64,000 nt of DNA from Pseudonocardia oroxyli (GCF_900102195.1 NZ_FNBE01000011.1:1-64000); one strand, 5' to 3'. Positions 1-8,163 are shown, counted from the stretch's first letter. Numbers and translations: made by a program. The notes: a model not told the origin generated them from the letters alone.

Positions 1-22
1 TGTCAAGTCCCGGGTTTGGTAG
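1..22. repeat. IS3 left terminal inverted repeat
   Basis: The first 22 bases pair with the complement of 1311-1332 with four mismatches. The terminal TGTC and the core GTCCCGGGTTTG are shared. Confidence 0.88.
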
Positions 23-33
23 AGGCTCGGTTC

Positions 34-903
34 TCACGCTCCGGCGGTCTGCCGGGCGAGGTCGGTGTCGGCGTGTAGAGCCTCGTGCTCGACGGGCGGG
101 ATCAGGCCGAGCTCGCCGTGTAGGCGGCGGTGGTTGTACCAGTCGATGTACTCCGCGACGGCCAGTTCGAGGTCGTCGATCCCGCGCCACGGCCCTCTGT
201 TCCGCACGAGTTCGGCCTTGAACAACGAGTTGAACGCCTCCGCCATCGCATTATCGTAGGAATCGCCGACTGATCCGACCGAGGCGACCGCCTCGACTTC
301 CGCGAGCCGTTCTCCGTAGCGCACAGCGACATATTGCACGCCACGGTCCGAATGATGTATCAATTCGGAGAGATTCGCGCCGGCTCGCTGCCGGGTCCAG
401 ATCCCCATGTTCAACGCGTCCAGGGCGAGATCGGTGTAGAGGTTCTTAGACAACTGCCAGCCCACGATCCGGCGGGAGAACACGTCCATGACGAACGCGG
501 CGTACACCCAGCCGGAGAACGTGCGGATATACGTTATGTCGGCCACCCACAGCCGGTTCGGCGCGTCCGCGGTGAAGTCGCGGTCGACGAGGTCAGGCCG
601 CTGGTCCTGGCCCTTGGATCGGACCGTGGTGAGCGGCACCCGCAGCCGCGACACCCCGCGCAGCCCGTTGCGGCGCATCAGCCGTTCCACGGTGCAGCGG
701 GCGATCTGGCGGCCGTTCACCCCTCCTTCGCGGCGCAGCGCCGCCCAGATCTTCCGGCTGCCGTAGACGCCGAAGTTGGCGCGGTGCACTCGTTCGATCT
801 CTCTCATGGTTTCGGCATCGGTGAGCGCCCGCTTCGAGAGCGGCCGCTTCTTTGACGCATGAAAAGTACTCGGAGCGATCTTCACGCCTGCGTCCTCCAA
901 CAC
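34..903 (-). CDS. IS3 transposase OrfB (DDE integrase core)
   Basis: This is the catalytic part of an IS3-family transposase. The listed start at 903 is an internal methionine. The frame stays open upstream with typical OrfB sequence (VVLDYIEANKNDFGVEP) to about 963, where it overlaps the end of orfA in the -1 frame. The natural product is therefore probably an OrfAB fusion made by frameshifting. An HTH_21-like N-terminus (NFGVYGSRKIW) precedes an rve domain with the DDE set visible as VADITYI, HSDRGVQY and YDNAMAEAFN. The C-terminal YNHRRLHGELG is also typical. Length and motifs show no truncation. Confidence 0.93.
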   Translation of the reverse strand: MLEDAGVKIAPSTFHASKKRPLSKRALTDAETMREIERVHRANFGVYGSRKIWAALRREGGVNGRQIARCTVERLMRRNGLRGVSRLRVPLTTVRSKGQDQRPDLVDRDFTADAPNRLWVADITYIRTFSGWVYAAFVMDVFSRRIVGWQLSKNLYTDLALDALNMGIWTRQRAGANLSELIHHSDRGVQYVAVRYGERLAEVEAVASVGSVGDSYDNAMAEAFNSLFKAELVRNRGPWRGIDDLELAVAEYIDWYNHRRLHGELGLIPPVEHEALHADTDLARQTAGA

Positions 904-959
904 CGCGCAGATCGGCTCGACCCCGAAATCGTTCTTGTTCGCCTCGATGTAGTCGAGGA

Positions 960-1280
960 CTACCTGCTGGGGCGGTCGAGCTCCGCCGCGAAGAAAGCCG
1001 ACGCAGACTTGAGAATGGCGTTCGCCCGCCGAAGCTCCCGAACCTCACGCTCCAACTCGGCCAGCCGCGTCGCGTCGTCAGTCGTGGTGCCCGGCCTCGT
1101 GCCGTTGTCGATCTCGACCTGCTTCACCCAGCCACGCAACGTCTCCGGGTTGATCCCCATCTGCTCGCCGATGCGCTTGAAGACGTTCCCGCCCCCGCCG
1201 TCCGGAGCCGCCTTCGCGTCCAACACGAGCCGGATCGCTCGCTCCCGCAGCTCATCGGGGTACTTCCTCGGGGCGGCCAT
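960..1280 (-). CDS. IS3 transposase OrfA (HTH_Tnp_1)
   Basis: A 106-residue protein beginning MAAPRKYPDELRERAIRLV has the classic start of IS3 OrfA. An HTH_Tnp_1 helix-turn-helix (IGEQMGINPETLRGWVKQ) is followed by a leucine-zipper-like C-terminus (LAELEREVRELRRANAIL) that mediates oligomerization in this family. It binds the terminal repeats and regulates transposition, and it supplies the N-terminal half of OrfAB. It ends at a TAG at 960-962, right where the orfB frame is already open. The CGCCCCAGCAG run just before the stop is the likely slip region. Confidence 0.92.
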   Translation of the reverse strand: MAAPRKYPDELRERAIRLVLDAKAAPDGGGGNVFKRIGEQMGINPETLRGWVKQVEIDNGTRPGTTTDDATRLAELEREVRELRRANAILKSASAFFAAELDRPSR

Positions 1281-1310
1281 CGGTCGATCATCCTCCAGGC
1301 TTGATGGTCT

Positions 1311-1332
1311 CCATCAAACCCGGGACGGGACA
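1311..1332. repeat. IS3 right terminal inverted repeat
   Basis: The complement begins TGTCCCGTCCCGGGTTTG and matches the left end of the element. It marks the right boundary of the insertion, about 30 bases upstream of the orfA start. Confidence 0.88.
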
Positions 1333-1834
1333 GTTTATCCTCAGCTGATACTCGCGGACTCCGGTACGCTCGTTCGTCGCCACCTGCCGCACCCCCCATC
1401 AGCAGAACATGTATCGCCAGTCGCCGCCGAGGCTTCTTTGTTCATTTGCCTTGAATGTGAAGCCTGTCCCGACCAGGTGAAACCGCATGGGCACCTAGCG
1501 CCTGGCCGACGGCGTCGAGGTGGCGCGGGACGGCGGATCCTCGTCGTCGCACAGGCCAACTCCCCGGCAAGGCCAATCCCGGCATGAGCCGGGCCCGCTG
1601 AGGCGAGCGCGCGCAGCCCGTCGAGGGCCTCGCGCTCCCGGGCGGCCCACTCCCCCGCCGGGTAGAGCGCCTCCCCGGCCGCCACCGCGGCTCGGCACGA
1701 GCTCCCGCGGGCGCGCACCGCCGACAGCCACGGAGCGCTCTGACCTGCGGTTTCCCTAGGGATCGGACACGGCGCACTCGGCAGAACTCCTCCTATCACG
1801 GCTGGTGAGAGTGCCGAAGTCGAAACGGCGGTCA
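1333..1834. other. Gene-poor stretch, no confident gene
   Basis: Between the IS3 end and the ligase remnant nothing shows a recognisable domain. A leftward frame of 164 codons (1341-1835) is open. Its middle part is alanine- and arginine-rich and the frame runs directly on from the decayed ligase fragment, so it may be leftover DNA in an open frame rather than a gene. Confidence 0.5.
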
Positions 1835-2053
1835 TGCATGACGGCCAGCTCGCCGACGAGAACCATGCCGGTGGCAGCTGATCAGCGACGGCCTCGCTGA
1901 TGTCGGGACAACGCGGTCAGGCTGCGCTCCTGCCGAGACTGCAGATGGACATGTTGATCGCGGAACGCGACGCACCGCCAACCGTCCCACTTCATCTCGT
2001 AGATGTGGCGGCCGTCGTCGGGCAGCTCGACACGACCCTTGGTGCGGGCCCAT
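1835..2053 (-). pseudogene. ATP-dependent DNA ligase (LigD type) remnant
   Basis: On the minus strand, in a frame without a start codon, the translation reads YEMKWDGWRCVAFRD followed by VHLQSRQERSLTALSR. This is the nucleotidyltransferase motif I region of ATP-dependent ligases, where the lysine in KWDG is adenylated, plus the conserved SR segment. A frame change follows and MVLVGELAV, resembling motif III, appears in another frame. Only about 70 residues of a ligase of several hundred remain, with at least one frameshift and no flanking domains. It is a non-functional scrap, probably from a plasmid-type or LigD-like end-joining ligase. Confidence 0.72.
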
Positions 2054-2074
2054 CAGGCGCTGGCATCGAGTTAC

Positions 2075-2883
2075 CTAGCGGACGGACGTGCCCCAGCTCG
2101 CCACGCGGTCGGCCAGACCGAGGTCGCCCGACAGACGCAGTGCCCGGGCGTACTCCTCGGCGAAGATCACGTAGATCGGCCGGAGGTGGTGGACCAGCAG
2201 TTCACGGGCCGCTGCAGGGTCGGGCGGCTCTGTGCGCCAGGCCGCCGCGGCGGCGACCAGAGCCCCGTGCGGGTGGCGGGTCGGGTACCAGGTGGCCGCG
2301 TCGTCGTTGCGCCCGACTCGGCCGGTGTCCTTCGTGTACAGGAACCGCACCGGGAACAGGACGGCCTTGGTCACCGGGCGGGGGCCGCCATCCAGGAGCG
2401 CATCGGGATCACGCAGGCGCGCCAGGTACGCGTCGTCGAACTTGGCGAGAGCGAACTCGGCCGCCTGCCGGACAAGGTCGTCCGTGCGGGGCCGGGCAGC
2501 GCCCGCTCTGACGTCGTTGCCGGCGAGTAGCCTGCCGGACTCCAGCAGGTCGAGCCGGTCGACTTCGGGCAGCCGGTCGTGCTCGCCGGCCCCGTCGCGC
2601 ACACCCGCCGCGTCGGCCCAGAACACCGACAGCTGTTCGGCCAGCTCGACCGGGACCTCCCGGCGGACTCGTTCCCGCACCGAGCAACCCGCGCCGCGGT
2701 CGTCGCGTCGACTCGATCCAGCACGAGCATCACGTCCACGTCGCTGACCAGCGGCGCGAACCCGCCATGGGCAAGGCTGCCGAGCGCGTACGCAGAGAGG
2801 ACACGGCCGAACTCGTCGCCGGCCACAGCAACCGTCCGTTCGACGACCGCCTCCCCCTCCGAACTACTGTCCCCATGTTTCAT
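2075..2883 (-). pseudogene. Frameshifted nucleotidyltransferase
   Basis: Two overlapping minus-strand frames make one protein. The upstream frame (from ATG 2883) has the nucleotidyltransferase signature ALGSLAHGGFAPLVSDVDVM, with the GS...D-x-D metal-binding pattern of Pol-beta-fold enzymes. It is lost near 2690. The downstream frame (to 2075) continues with RERVRREVPVELAEQLSVFW and a C-terminal helical region. One indel near 2685-2695 joins them into about 265 residues, as in small-molecule nucleotidyltransferases related to aminoglycoside adenylyltransferases. A sequencing error could mimic this, but the neighbourhood is full of decayed genes. The substrate is unknown. Confidence 0.68.
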
Positions 2884-3130
2884 GCCTCGCCCCTGTTCCC
2901 ACGACGCCGTCGCCCACCAAACGCCGCCATGTCTCTTGCCGTCGGGGCTTCCCGCTCGTCGTGCTCGCGATCCGCCTGGCAGCGCCGTTCACCACCCGCA
3001 GCCCCCGGGCCGGGAACACTTTCCGGGCTGTGGCCGTGACCGCAGCGTGCCACGCGTCGCCCGGGTCGGTGCACTCCGCGCCGAGAATCAATGTGCGCAG
3101 ACCGGACAGATCCCACGGCCCGGGCGGCAT
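2864..3130 (-). CDS. Possible small hypothetical protein
   Basis: A minus-strand frame from ATG 3130 gives 88 residues (MPPGPWDLSGLRTLILGAEC...). It overlaps the start of the nucleotidyltransferase by 20 bases. Composition in the first 55 residues is protein-like, with a mixed hydrophobic pattern and GLRVVNGAARR. The tail is low in hydrophobics. No family is recognised. The rest of 2884-3378 has only arginine-rich shadow frames. It may be a fragment of a larger decayed gene. Confidence 0.25.
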   Translation of the reverse strand: MPPGPWDLSGLRTLILGAECTDPGDAWHAAVTATARKVFPARGLRVVNGAARRIASTTSGKPRRQETWRRLVGDGVVGTGARHETWGQ

Positions 3131-3378
3131 CCGACCGTGGTCCAAGTGATGCAGCGCGTGCCTCGGTGGCTTGAGCGGGGGTGGACCGTCCTTTGGGGAA
3201 GTGATGTTCCTCGACACCGACGGCCACGCTCGGCAGCGGCGGTGGCGCGTGGGAACGGCCGCGTGTGGCTGCTCCCGATGCGCTGGCCTCTGTCGGCAGC
3301 TCGCTCCCTCCGTCGCCCGAGCACGCGACGCCGGCCTCGGCCGGCCCACCGAATGATCGCCCCGCCGGGCAGACCGCT

Positions 3379-3570
3379 TCACGAGCCGCCGAAGATCAGC
3401 CGCTTCTCCATCGGTGCAGCCTGGTCGAGGTCGCTGACGACCTCGCCACCGAGAAGGATCACCTTGCGCTCGAGGTGCGCAGCGATCCGCTCGTCGGAGA
3501 AGAACACCGCAAGACGGCTGCGGACGGTCGGGGCGGCAGGGCTCTCCTCGGAGTCGCTCACGACAGCCAC
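3379..3570 (-). CDS. Small hypothetical protein, end of mobilization operon
   Basis: This 63-residue frame starts at ATG 3570, 54 bases after the stop of the 239-residue gene and on the same strand. The sequence (SRLAVFFSDERIAAHLERKVILLGGEVVSDL) is balanced and protein-like, unlike neighbouring shadow frames. No domain is recognised. Its position suggests it is the last gene of the mobilization transcription unit that starts near 6962. Short length keeps confidence moderate. Confidence 0.5.
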   Translation of the reverse strand: MAVVSDSEESPAAPTVRSRLAVFFSDERIAAHLERKVILLGGEVVSDLDQAAPMEKRLIFGGS

Positions 3571-3624
3571 AACGGCCGAGGGTTGAGGACGGTGCGGGGA
3601 TGCCGCTCACGTCCAGTCGTCCGG

Positions 3625-4344
3625 CTACCGCTGCAGGTGGGCCGCGGAGGGCTTGGGGGCCGAAATAGCGGACGCAGGTGTCGGTGCCGTGCGAGCCGGT
3701 GCCGCGGCGGCCGTGGTCGGGGCCGCCATTGCTGCTGAGGCTGCAGCGGCTGCGCTGTTCGCTGGTGGGTTTCCCAGCGCTCCGGCGACCGCCGCTTCTC
3801 GGGCGACCGCGGGGTCGAGAGACTTCACTGCGGCGTCCTCGTCTGCTGTCCCCCACCGGTCCGTCCCGAGGCCGAGGGGCTCCCTGGACACCTGCCACGG
3901 GAGCAGGTCCTGACGGGGCGCGGTGCGCATCTGCTCGGCCACGGCTTCGGCGAGCTCTCGGTTCGGGACCTCGGCACCGAGCTGACCGATCCCGGGAGCC
4001 TGCCCGAGCGCCGCCCAGGTCGTGCGGCCCAGCGGGGCGAGTGAGACCACGGTGGCAGTGCGGTTCTCACCTCTGGCGGCCAGCTTCTCGGCTTCCTCGT
4101 ACGTGGCCTGGTCGAGGGGCCGAGGGACCGCCGCACTGACGGCGTCCGGATCGCCGACGAGCTTCGCGAATGCCGCGCGGCCGGCGTGGACGTCTCTAGC
4201 TGCCTCACGGCGTCCCTGACGATCGTGGGCGTCGACCGCGCCCTTGTGGCGGTGGAGGCGGTCGGCGATGAACGCCGCGACGTGGGCCATCTGGAACAAG
4301 TCCTGGCCGGGGATGGTGAGCAGCGGGTAGTCCGGTCCGGTCAT
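3625..4344 (-). CDS. Hypothetical protein of mobilization operon
   Basis: A 239-residue protein starts at ATG 4344, overlapping the upstream gene's stop by four bases (ATGA), so the two are probably translationally coupled. Residues 1-170 are a mixed alpha-type sequence with FQMAHVAAFIADRLHRH and ELAEAVAEQMRTAPRQDLLPW. The last 50 residues are an alanine/proline/threonine-rich tail that looks disordered. I recognise no family. Location directly behind the relaxase genes suggests a passenger of an actinobacterial mobilizable element. It is cytosolic, with no membrane segments. Confidence 0.75.
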   Translation of the reverse strand: MTGPDYPLLTIPGQDLFQMAHVAAFIADRLHRHKGAVDAHDRQGRREAARDVHAGRAAFAKLVGDPDAVSAAVPRPLDQATYEEAEKLAARGENRTATVVSLAPLGRTTWAALGQAPGIGQLGAEVPNRELAEAVAEQMRTAPRQDLLPWQVSREPLGLGTDRWGTADEDAAVKSLDPAVAREAAVAGALGNPPANSAAAAASAAMAAPTTAAAAPARTAPTPASAISAPKPSAAHLQR

Positions 4345-4967
4345 GGCGCCTGCCTTCGGTCGCGGTGCTGTCGTAGTTCGCGCTGGCTAGTCCTCGGTCT
4401 GGCGGGAGTCGTGGCGGTTCGGGCGGTGGGTGCCGGTTGCGCCGGTGGCTGCAGGGCGTCGGTGGCCGCTCGGGCGGCGTCGGGGGTTCTGCCGTTGGCT
4501 CGTTCTGGCCGGAACACCAGCCTGGCCATCTTCCGGGCTTGGCGGAAGGTCTCCACGCAGCTGACGAGGGCGTGCTGATCGCGTACCTCGTAGATGATCC
4601 GGCCCAGCTGTACGCGCAGGAAGGGTTGCCCGCCGCGGTCGTTGACCGAGTTGACCTGACACGTCGGCTTCCCGGAGGCGTGGGTGATCACCGCAGGGTC
4701 GGGCATGCCGGCGATCGGTTTGACCGCGTCGCGGGCGGAGTACATCGGCAAGGTCTTCCCCAGCTTGGCCGCCTGCGCCCAGGGCTCGGCGAGATGCTCG
4801 GCGGTGCGCAGCTCGTGCAGGTAGAGCAGTGACTTCCCGACCCGGACGACGACGGCGGCGTTGTCGGTGTTCGGGTGACTGGCGTCAACCTGGACGTCCT
4901 GCGTCCCGGACATCCTGATCACGGCGATGACCGCCTGAGTGGGCCGCTCACCCATCGCACCCGTCAC
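4341..4967 (-). CDS. Hypothetical protein downstream of relaxase
   Basis: This 208-residue protein begins 22 bases after the relaxase stop. The N-terminal 150 residues are orderly and beta-rich (VIAVIRMSGTQDVQVDAS, AVVVRVGKSLLYLHELRT, GRIIYEVRDQHALVSCVE). Residues 157-208 are a low-complexity Pro/Ala/Arg tail. No known domain is recognised. Overlap with the following gene and the same strand as the relaxase place it in the mobilization operon. A role in transfer or plasmid biology is inference only. Confidence 0.75.
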   Translation of the reverse strand: MTGAMGERPTQAVIAVIRMSGTQDVQVDASHPNTDNAAVVVRVGKSLLYLHELRTAEHLAEPWAQAAKLGKTLPMYSARDAVKPIAGMPDPAVITHASGKPTCQVNSVNDRGGQPFLRVQLGRIIYEVRDQHALVSCVETFRQARKMARLVFRPERANGRTPDAARAATDALQPPAQPAPTARTATTPARPRTSQRELRQHRDRRQAP

Positions 4968-4989
4968 CTCCTCTCACCGACTGTGATCA

Positions 4990-6360
4990 TCAGCGGGTGC
5001 GTGTCGGAGTTCGTGCAGCCTCGTGCTGCACGACCGACGCACGCCTGGCCTGCGGGATCGGCAACGCCGCGATCCGCTCCGCGAGATCAGCGGCCAGCAC
5101 AGCGCGGTGCGCGAGCTCGGCTCGGGTGCGGGCGCGGCGCTGCTGCAACGCGGCCAGCTCGACGAACAGGTGCGCCATCGCCGCCGCGAACGCCGCCGCC
5201 CCGACCTCGTCACGCGAGGCGAACCCGCGATGGCGCATCAGGCTGCGCGCCAACACCCGCAACTGCCGCCCCACCGTCGACGACCCCGAGCCAGCGGGCG
5301 GCGCGAGCTGGTGGGCGATGTCCGCCGCCCGCTGCCAACGCTCCCGGTCCCCCGCGGGCGCCGCCACGGAGAGGGCGGTCAGCAGGTCCGCGGCACCGTG
5401 CTCGACCGCCCCGGCCTGCTGGTCGGTAACCACGAGCCGGGCTGCCCTGGTGAGCACCCGTGTCCCCGAGGGCCGAGGCCGGGCCCCGCCGGTGGTGGTG
5501 GCCCAGCGGCGTTGCAGGCGTGGCAGTGACAGATCGGGCGCGAGTTTGCTGCCGCTGTAGAACACCACCTCCCCCGCGGCGAGCAGGTCGGCGGGCTGAC
5601 CGACGGAGTATCCGAGGACATCTCCCGAGGGGCCGTGGCGCAGCTTCACCTCCAGCCCCGCCGCCTCCAGCCCCGCCACGAACGACCCCATATCGTCAGC
5701 CCCGAGCGCGGCACGGCGCACCGCCGCACGCAGCGCCGCCCGCACCGGGACCCGACCTTCCCGTGCCGCCTTGGCCAGCTCCCCACGCGTCGGCGCCGAC
5801 GCACCACCCCCAGCGGTCGTGCCGGTCGGGGTCAAACCGAGCCGGGCCTCGATCCGGCGGGCGGACTCGCGGAGCCGGGCGAAGTCGTTGCGCGGCCAGA
5901 CCCGGGCCCCGTTGTCCTGCCGCACCAGGACGGCGGCGATGTGGATGTGGTCCTCGGCGTGGCGGACCGCGACCCATCGCGGCCCATACGCATCAGCCGG
6001 GTCGGCGATACCGGCGTCGCGCAGTAGCTCGCGCGCGATCTCCGCCCACTCCCCGTCCGGTAGTCGAGCGTCCGACGCGGCCAGCCGCACCGAGCAGTGC
6101 CACACGTAACCGCGACCGGCGTCCGGGGGTGGGCGTAGCGGCAGTCCTGCGGCCAGCACCGGCTGGTGCAGGGCGTCGACCAGTGGGCCCAGCTCGAGGT
6201 CCCACTCCCCCGGCCCCGTCGACGCCGGCTGCCACCCGGCGTCCAGACCGTCCCACGAGGCGATCACCCGCGGGTTGCGGTGCACCTCAGCGATACCCGG
6301 CCCCAACAAGTAGGCCAGAAGACCGGCCGGGCGCCAACCGTGTACCACCTTCGTGATCAC
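4990..6360 (-). CDS. Relaxase / mobilization nuclease (HUH type)
   Basis: It nicks DNA at oriT and pilots the strand during conjugative mobilization. The best start is GTG 6360 (VITKVVHGWRPAGLLAYLLG), seven bases after the stop of the mobC-like gene; longer versions read into that gene. The metal-binding histidine triad is seen at residues 134-140 (HAEDHIH). A tyrosine in YLLGPG near residue 17 is the candidate nicking residue. Residues beyond 180 are helical and arginine-rich, as usual for actinobacterial relaxases. The product has 456 residues. No coupling protein or transfer ATPase is nearby, so the element would be mobilizable rather than self-transmissible. Confidence 0.87.
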   Translation of the reverse strand: MITKVVHGWRPAGLLAYLLGPGIAEVHRNPRVIASWDGLDAGWQPASTGPGEWDLELGPLVDALHQPVLAAGLPLRPPPDAGRGYVWHCSVRLAASDARLPDGEWAEIARELLRDAGIADPADAYGPRWVAVRHAEDHIHIAAVLVRQDNGARVWPRNDFARLRESARRIEARLGLTPTGTTAGGGASAPTRGELAKAAREGRVPVRAALRAAVRRAALGADDMGSFVAGLEAAGLEVKLRHGPSGDVLGYSVGQPADLLAAGEVVFYSGSKLAPDLSLPRLQRRWATTTGGARPRPSGTRVLTRAARLVVTDQQAGAVEHGAADLLTALSVAAPAGDRERWQRAADIAHQLAPPAGSGSSTVGRQLRVLARSLMRHRGFASRDEVGAAAFAAAMAHLFVELAALQQRRARTRAELAHRAVLAADLAERIAALPIPQARRASVVQHEAARTPTRTR

Positions 6361-6367
6361 GCCCGCC

Positions 6368-6715
6368 TCACCGCGGCCGGCGCAGACCGTCCATGAGCGC
6401 GGCTGCGGCCTTGTCGATGCGACGACACGCCGACACCGCCTCGGCAAGCGACACGAGCTCACCACCAGTGGTTCGGCCGGCCAGTTCGACGACCGCCGCC
6501 CGCGCGGTCAATAGCTCACGTAGCTCGCCCGTCGCCTCGGGGGTGTCGCCGCGGAGGGTTGCGGTGACGAGCTCGCCGATCCAGGTCGCCGCCGTCACCC
6601 CTGCCGCCGCAGCAGCTGCGCGGATGAGATCGCGCTCCGCGGCGGTGAACCGCACCCGCACGGCCACGATCCGACGGGCCGGATCAGGACTACGCCGGCG
6701 ACGAGGGGCATCCAC
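6368..6715 (-). CDS. mobC: MobC-like relaxosome accessory protein
   Basis: The C-terminal part of a longer open frame matches MobC-type proteins: RIVAVRVRFTAAERDLIRA is the ribbon-helix-helix-like start, followed by GVTAATWIGELV and a helical tail. I choose GTG 6715 because upstream codons overlap the small membrane protein gene and encode tryptophan/serine-rich shadow sequence. It sits seven bases upstream of the relaxase start, the usual mobC-relaxase order. It would bind oriT and help the relaxase melt the nick site. About 115 residues. Confidence 0.75.
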   Translation of the reverse strand: MDAPRRRRSPDPARRIVAVRVRFTAAERDLIRAAAAAAGVTAATWIGELVTATLRGDTPEATGELRELLTARAAVVELAGRTTGGELVSLAEAVSACRRIDKAAAALMDGLRRPR

Positions 6716-6752
6716 GCACCGAGACTGGCCACGAGCTGTGCCGAGTTCGTGC

Positions 6753-6962
6753 TCAGCCGTGCAGCACGACCACCGCGACCGCGAGGAGAGCCGTGGCCAC
6801 GACAAGTACGACCACCACCACAGCGAGAGGGCGCTCCCACCAGCGTCGTGGACGACGAGGCAGCCAGTGCACGCCGCGGCGGTGTCGAGACCGTCGACGA
6901 CGACCATGACGAGCCCGCGAACGACGATTCACGCCGGATGGGGGCGTGGGAGGGTGAGCCAC
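6753..6962 (-). CDS. Small single-pass membrane protein
   Basis: GTG 6962 opens a 69-residue frame. Residues 1-43 are arginine-rich and residues 46-68 form one strong membrane helix (LAVVVVVLVVATALLAVAVV), ending at the C-terminus. Such tail-anchored peptides often precede mobC in actinobacterial elements, but no family is recognised. It lies 37 bases upstream of the MobC start and would be the first gene of the mobilization operon. Confidence 0.55.
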   Translation of the reverse strand: MAHPPTPPSGVNRRSRARHGRRRRSRHRRGVHWLPRRPRRWWERPLAVVVVVLVVATALLAVAVVVLHG

Positions 6963-6992
6963 AGCCGTCTCCTGTCACTCCGGGGCCGGTCA

Positions 6993-7028
6993 GGTCCCGG
7001 CCGGGTGTGGGCGCACCCCGCCGGGACC
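6993..7028. promoter_or_regulatory. Long hairpin in mobilization leader, candidate oriT
   Basis: A 15-bp inverted repeat with one mismatch (GGTCCCGGCCGGGTG, six-base loop, complement) lies just upstream of the mobilization operon in the 390-base gap 6963-7352. oriT sites are typically inverted repeats directly upstream of mobC/relaxase genes, and there is no T-run, so a terminator is less likely. The rest of the gap shows nothing else definite. Confidence 0.45.
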
Positions 7029-7352
7029 GTCACTGACACGAGATCCGATCGCGCCCGGCCTCCCACCCACCACAACAACCCGCTGGCAGCCGCCAGAAGA
7101 CGCACTCGGCGATCTGTGGATAACCCTGCTCACCCGCGCAGCGCGCGGCGCAGCCGTGGTCGGGAACCCCCTGGTTCACGACAGCCATTCCGTCGACGGT
7201 CGTCCGAAGGACACCGTCGACGTATCTTGCTCCGCCCAGTTCAGGGGGTGCACGATCTCCGCCGCGAGGCCCCGACCGCGGGGCCTACGACTCGCCTCTG
7301 CGCAGAGTGGCCCGCCAATAGCAGTGATCGATTCGACCGCAGTCGTGGACGA

Positions 7353-7748
7353 TCAGCTCGCGTTGCCCGCCGCCGCATCCGCGATGCACTCCGACCGCGT
7401 CATCCCCGTCTGAGCGGTGCACGCACGCAGGGCCGCATCACCCACCGCGTCCCACTCGGACTGGACCGCGGGCGCCTCTGCGGCGCGACGAGCCGCGGCA
7501 GCGGAGCGAGCCTCGGCCCGCTCGACCGCCTCGGCGGAGGCTGTCTTGGCGTCGTCGAGGACCTTCAACAGATGAACGGCCACGACCGGAGAAGCCGCCG
7601 CCGGAGCCTGCTGGATCACGGTGCCGATCACCATCGGCGACGCGCCGGCAGCGGTCGAGGGGATCGAGAAGCCAACGCCCACGACGCAGGCACCGGCCGC
7701 CATCGCAACCAGTGCTCGCGCGGTGGTGCGGCTCCCCCGACGGCTCAT
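7353..7748 (-). CDS. Exported or membrane-anchored hypothetical protein
   Basis: The start is ATG 7748, preceded by GGGGAG at good spacing; the longer open frame upstream is shadow sequence. The 131-residue product begins MSRRGSRTTARALVAMAAG, a basic stretch plus hydrophobic helix typical of a signal peptide or anchor, with an Ala-x-Ala-like end near residue 36. A long alanine/glutamate/arginine helix (residues 60-100) follows. Two cysteines near the C-terminus (RACTAQTGMTRSECIADA) could form a disulfide. No family is recognised. It lies between the mobilization block and attL. Confidence 0.6.
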   Translation of the reverse strand: MSRRGSRTTARALVAMAAGACVVGVGFSIPSTAAGASPMVIGTVIQQAPAAASPVVAVHLLKVLDDAKTASAEAVERAEARSAAAARRAAEAPAVQSEWDAVGDAALRACTAQTGMTRSECIADAAAGNAS

Positions 7749-8079
7749 CACTTGCTCCCCTTGGCCCACCACGGCCCGCCGTTCGGCGGTCTCTCCTCTC
7801 GTCGCCAGCCGCGACCTACTCGTTCCACAAGGGGACGAGACATCCCCATTTCTGTGGAGGCCTGCGAAGCCGGCGACTGACACCGACAGGACTCGAGACC
7901 ACGCGGAGCCATGACGACCCCTCTGCCTCGGAACACGACAGAGGCGCGAACCCCTGGCCCGGTCGCTTGGGACCAACTTGGGACCAGACGGGGTTCGCGC
8001 CTCTGCACGACCTGGGCGAACCTCACGCCCTACACGGTGAGCACAGCCCTTTGACGTGCAGAAACACCTCCGGGGCTCG
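7749..8079. other. Element end sequence left of attL
   Basis: No gene is seen here. Bases from about 7968 to 8079 resemble those just left of attR (about 22405-22518): both begin TGGGACCAAC(T/G)TGGGACCAG, share CACGACCTGG, and reach GACGTGCAGAAAC before the repeat. This is what the right end of a second, related element would look like. Confidence 0.55.
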
Positions 8080-8121
8080 CTGGGGGTCAAGGGGTCGCAG
8101 GTTCAAATCCTGTCGTCCCGA
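8080..8121 (+). pseudogene. Partial tRNA-Pro (GGG), 3' half only
   Basis: The segment from the anticodon loop (CTGGGGG, anticodon GGG) through the T arm to the acceptor and discriminator base fits actinobacterial tRNA-Pro. The matching 5' half (acceptor CGGGACG and D arm) is absent upstream, so this is not a complete tRNA gene. The CCA end is not encoded. Confidence 0.72.
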
Positions 8122-8132
8122 CGGTCGGCAGA

Positions 8133-8163
8133 GGCCGGTGGTTTCTCGACGGAGCCACCGGCC
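8133..8163 (+). terminator. tRNA terminator hairpin at attL
   Basis: GGCCGGTGG and CCACCGGCC form a perfect 9-bp stem around a 13-base loop directly after the tRNA 3' end, followed by TTCGTCGTTT. It is duplicated together with the tRNA end at 22572-22602. Confidence 0.72.

Larger units (their letters stand above)
1..1332 (-). mobile_element. Complete IS3-family insertion sequence
   Basis: The element runs between imperfect terminal inverted repeats. The left end starts TGTCAAGTCCCGGGTTTG and the right end, read on the other strand, starts TGTCCCGTCCCGGGTTTG. Inside lie two consecutive leftward frames, orfA and orfB, in the arrangement used by IS3 elements to make an OrfAB transposase by -1 frameshifting. 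The left end coincides with base 1 of the window, so the target duplication cannot be checked. Both frames look intact, so the copy may be active. Confidence 0.93.

Noticed and set aside
2864-3898. A 344-codon minus-strand frame
   Set aside because: Its upstream two thirds overlap the 63- and 239-residue genes in another frame and are arginine/glycine-rich shadow. Only the last 88 codons might be real.
8080-8121. Complete tRNA gene at attL or attR
   Set aside because: Only the part from the anticodon loop to the discriminator is present; the D arm and 5' acceptor strand are missing at both copies.
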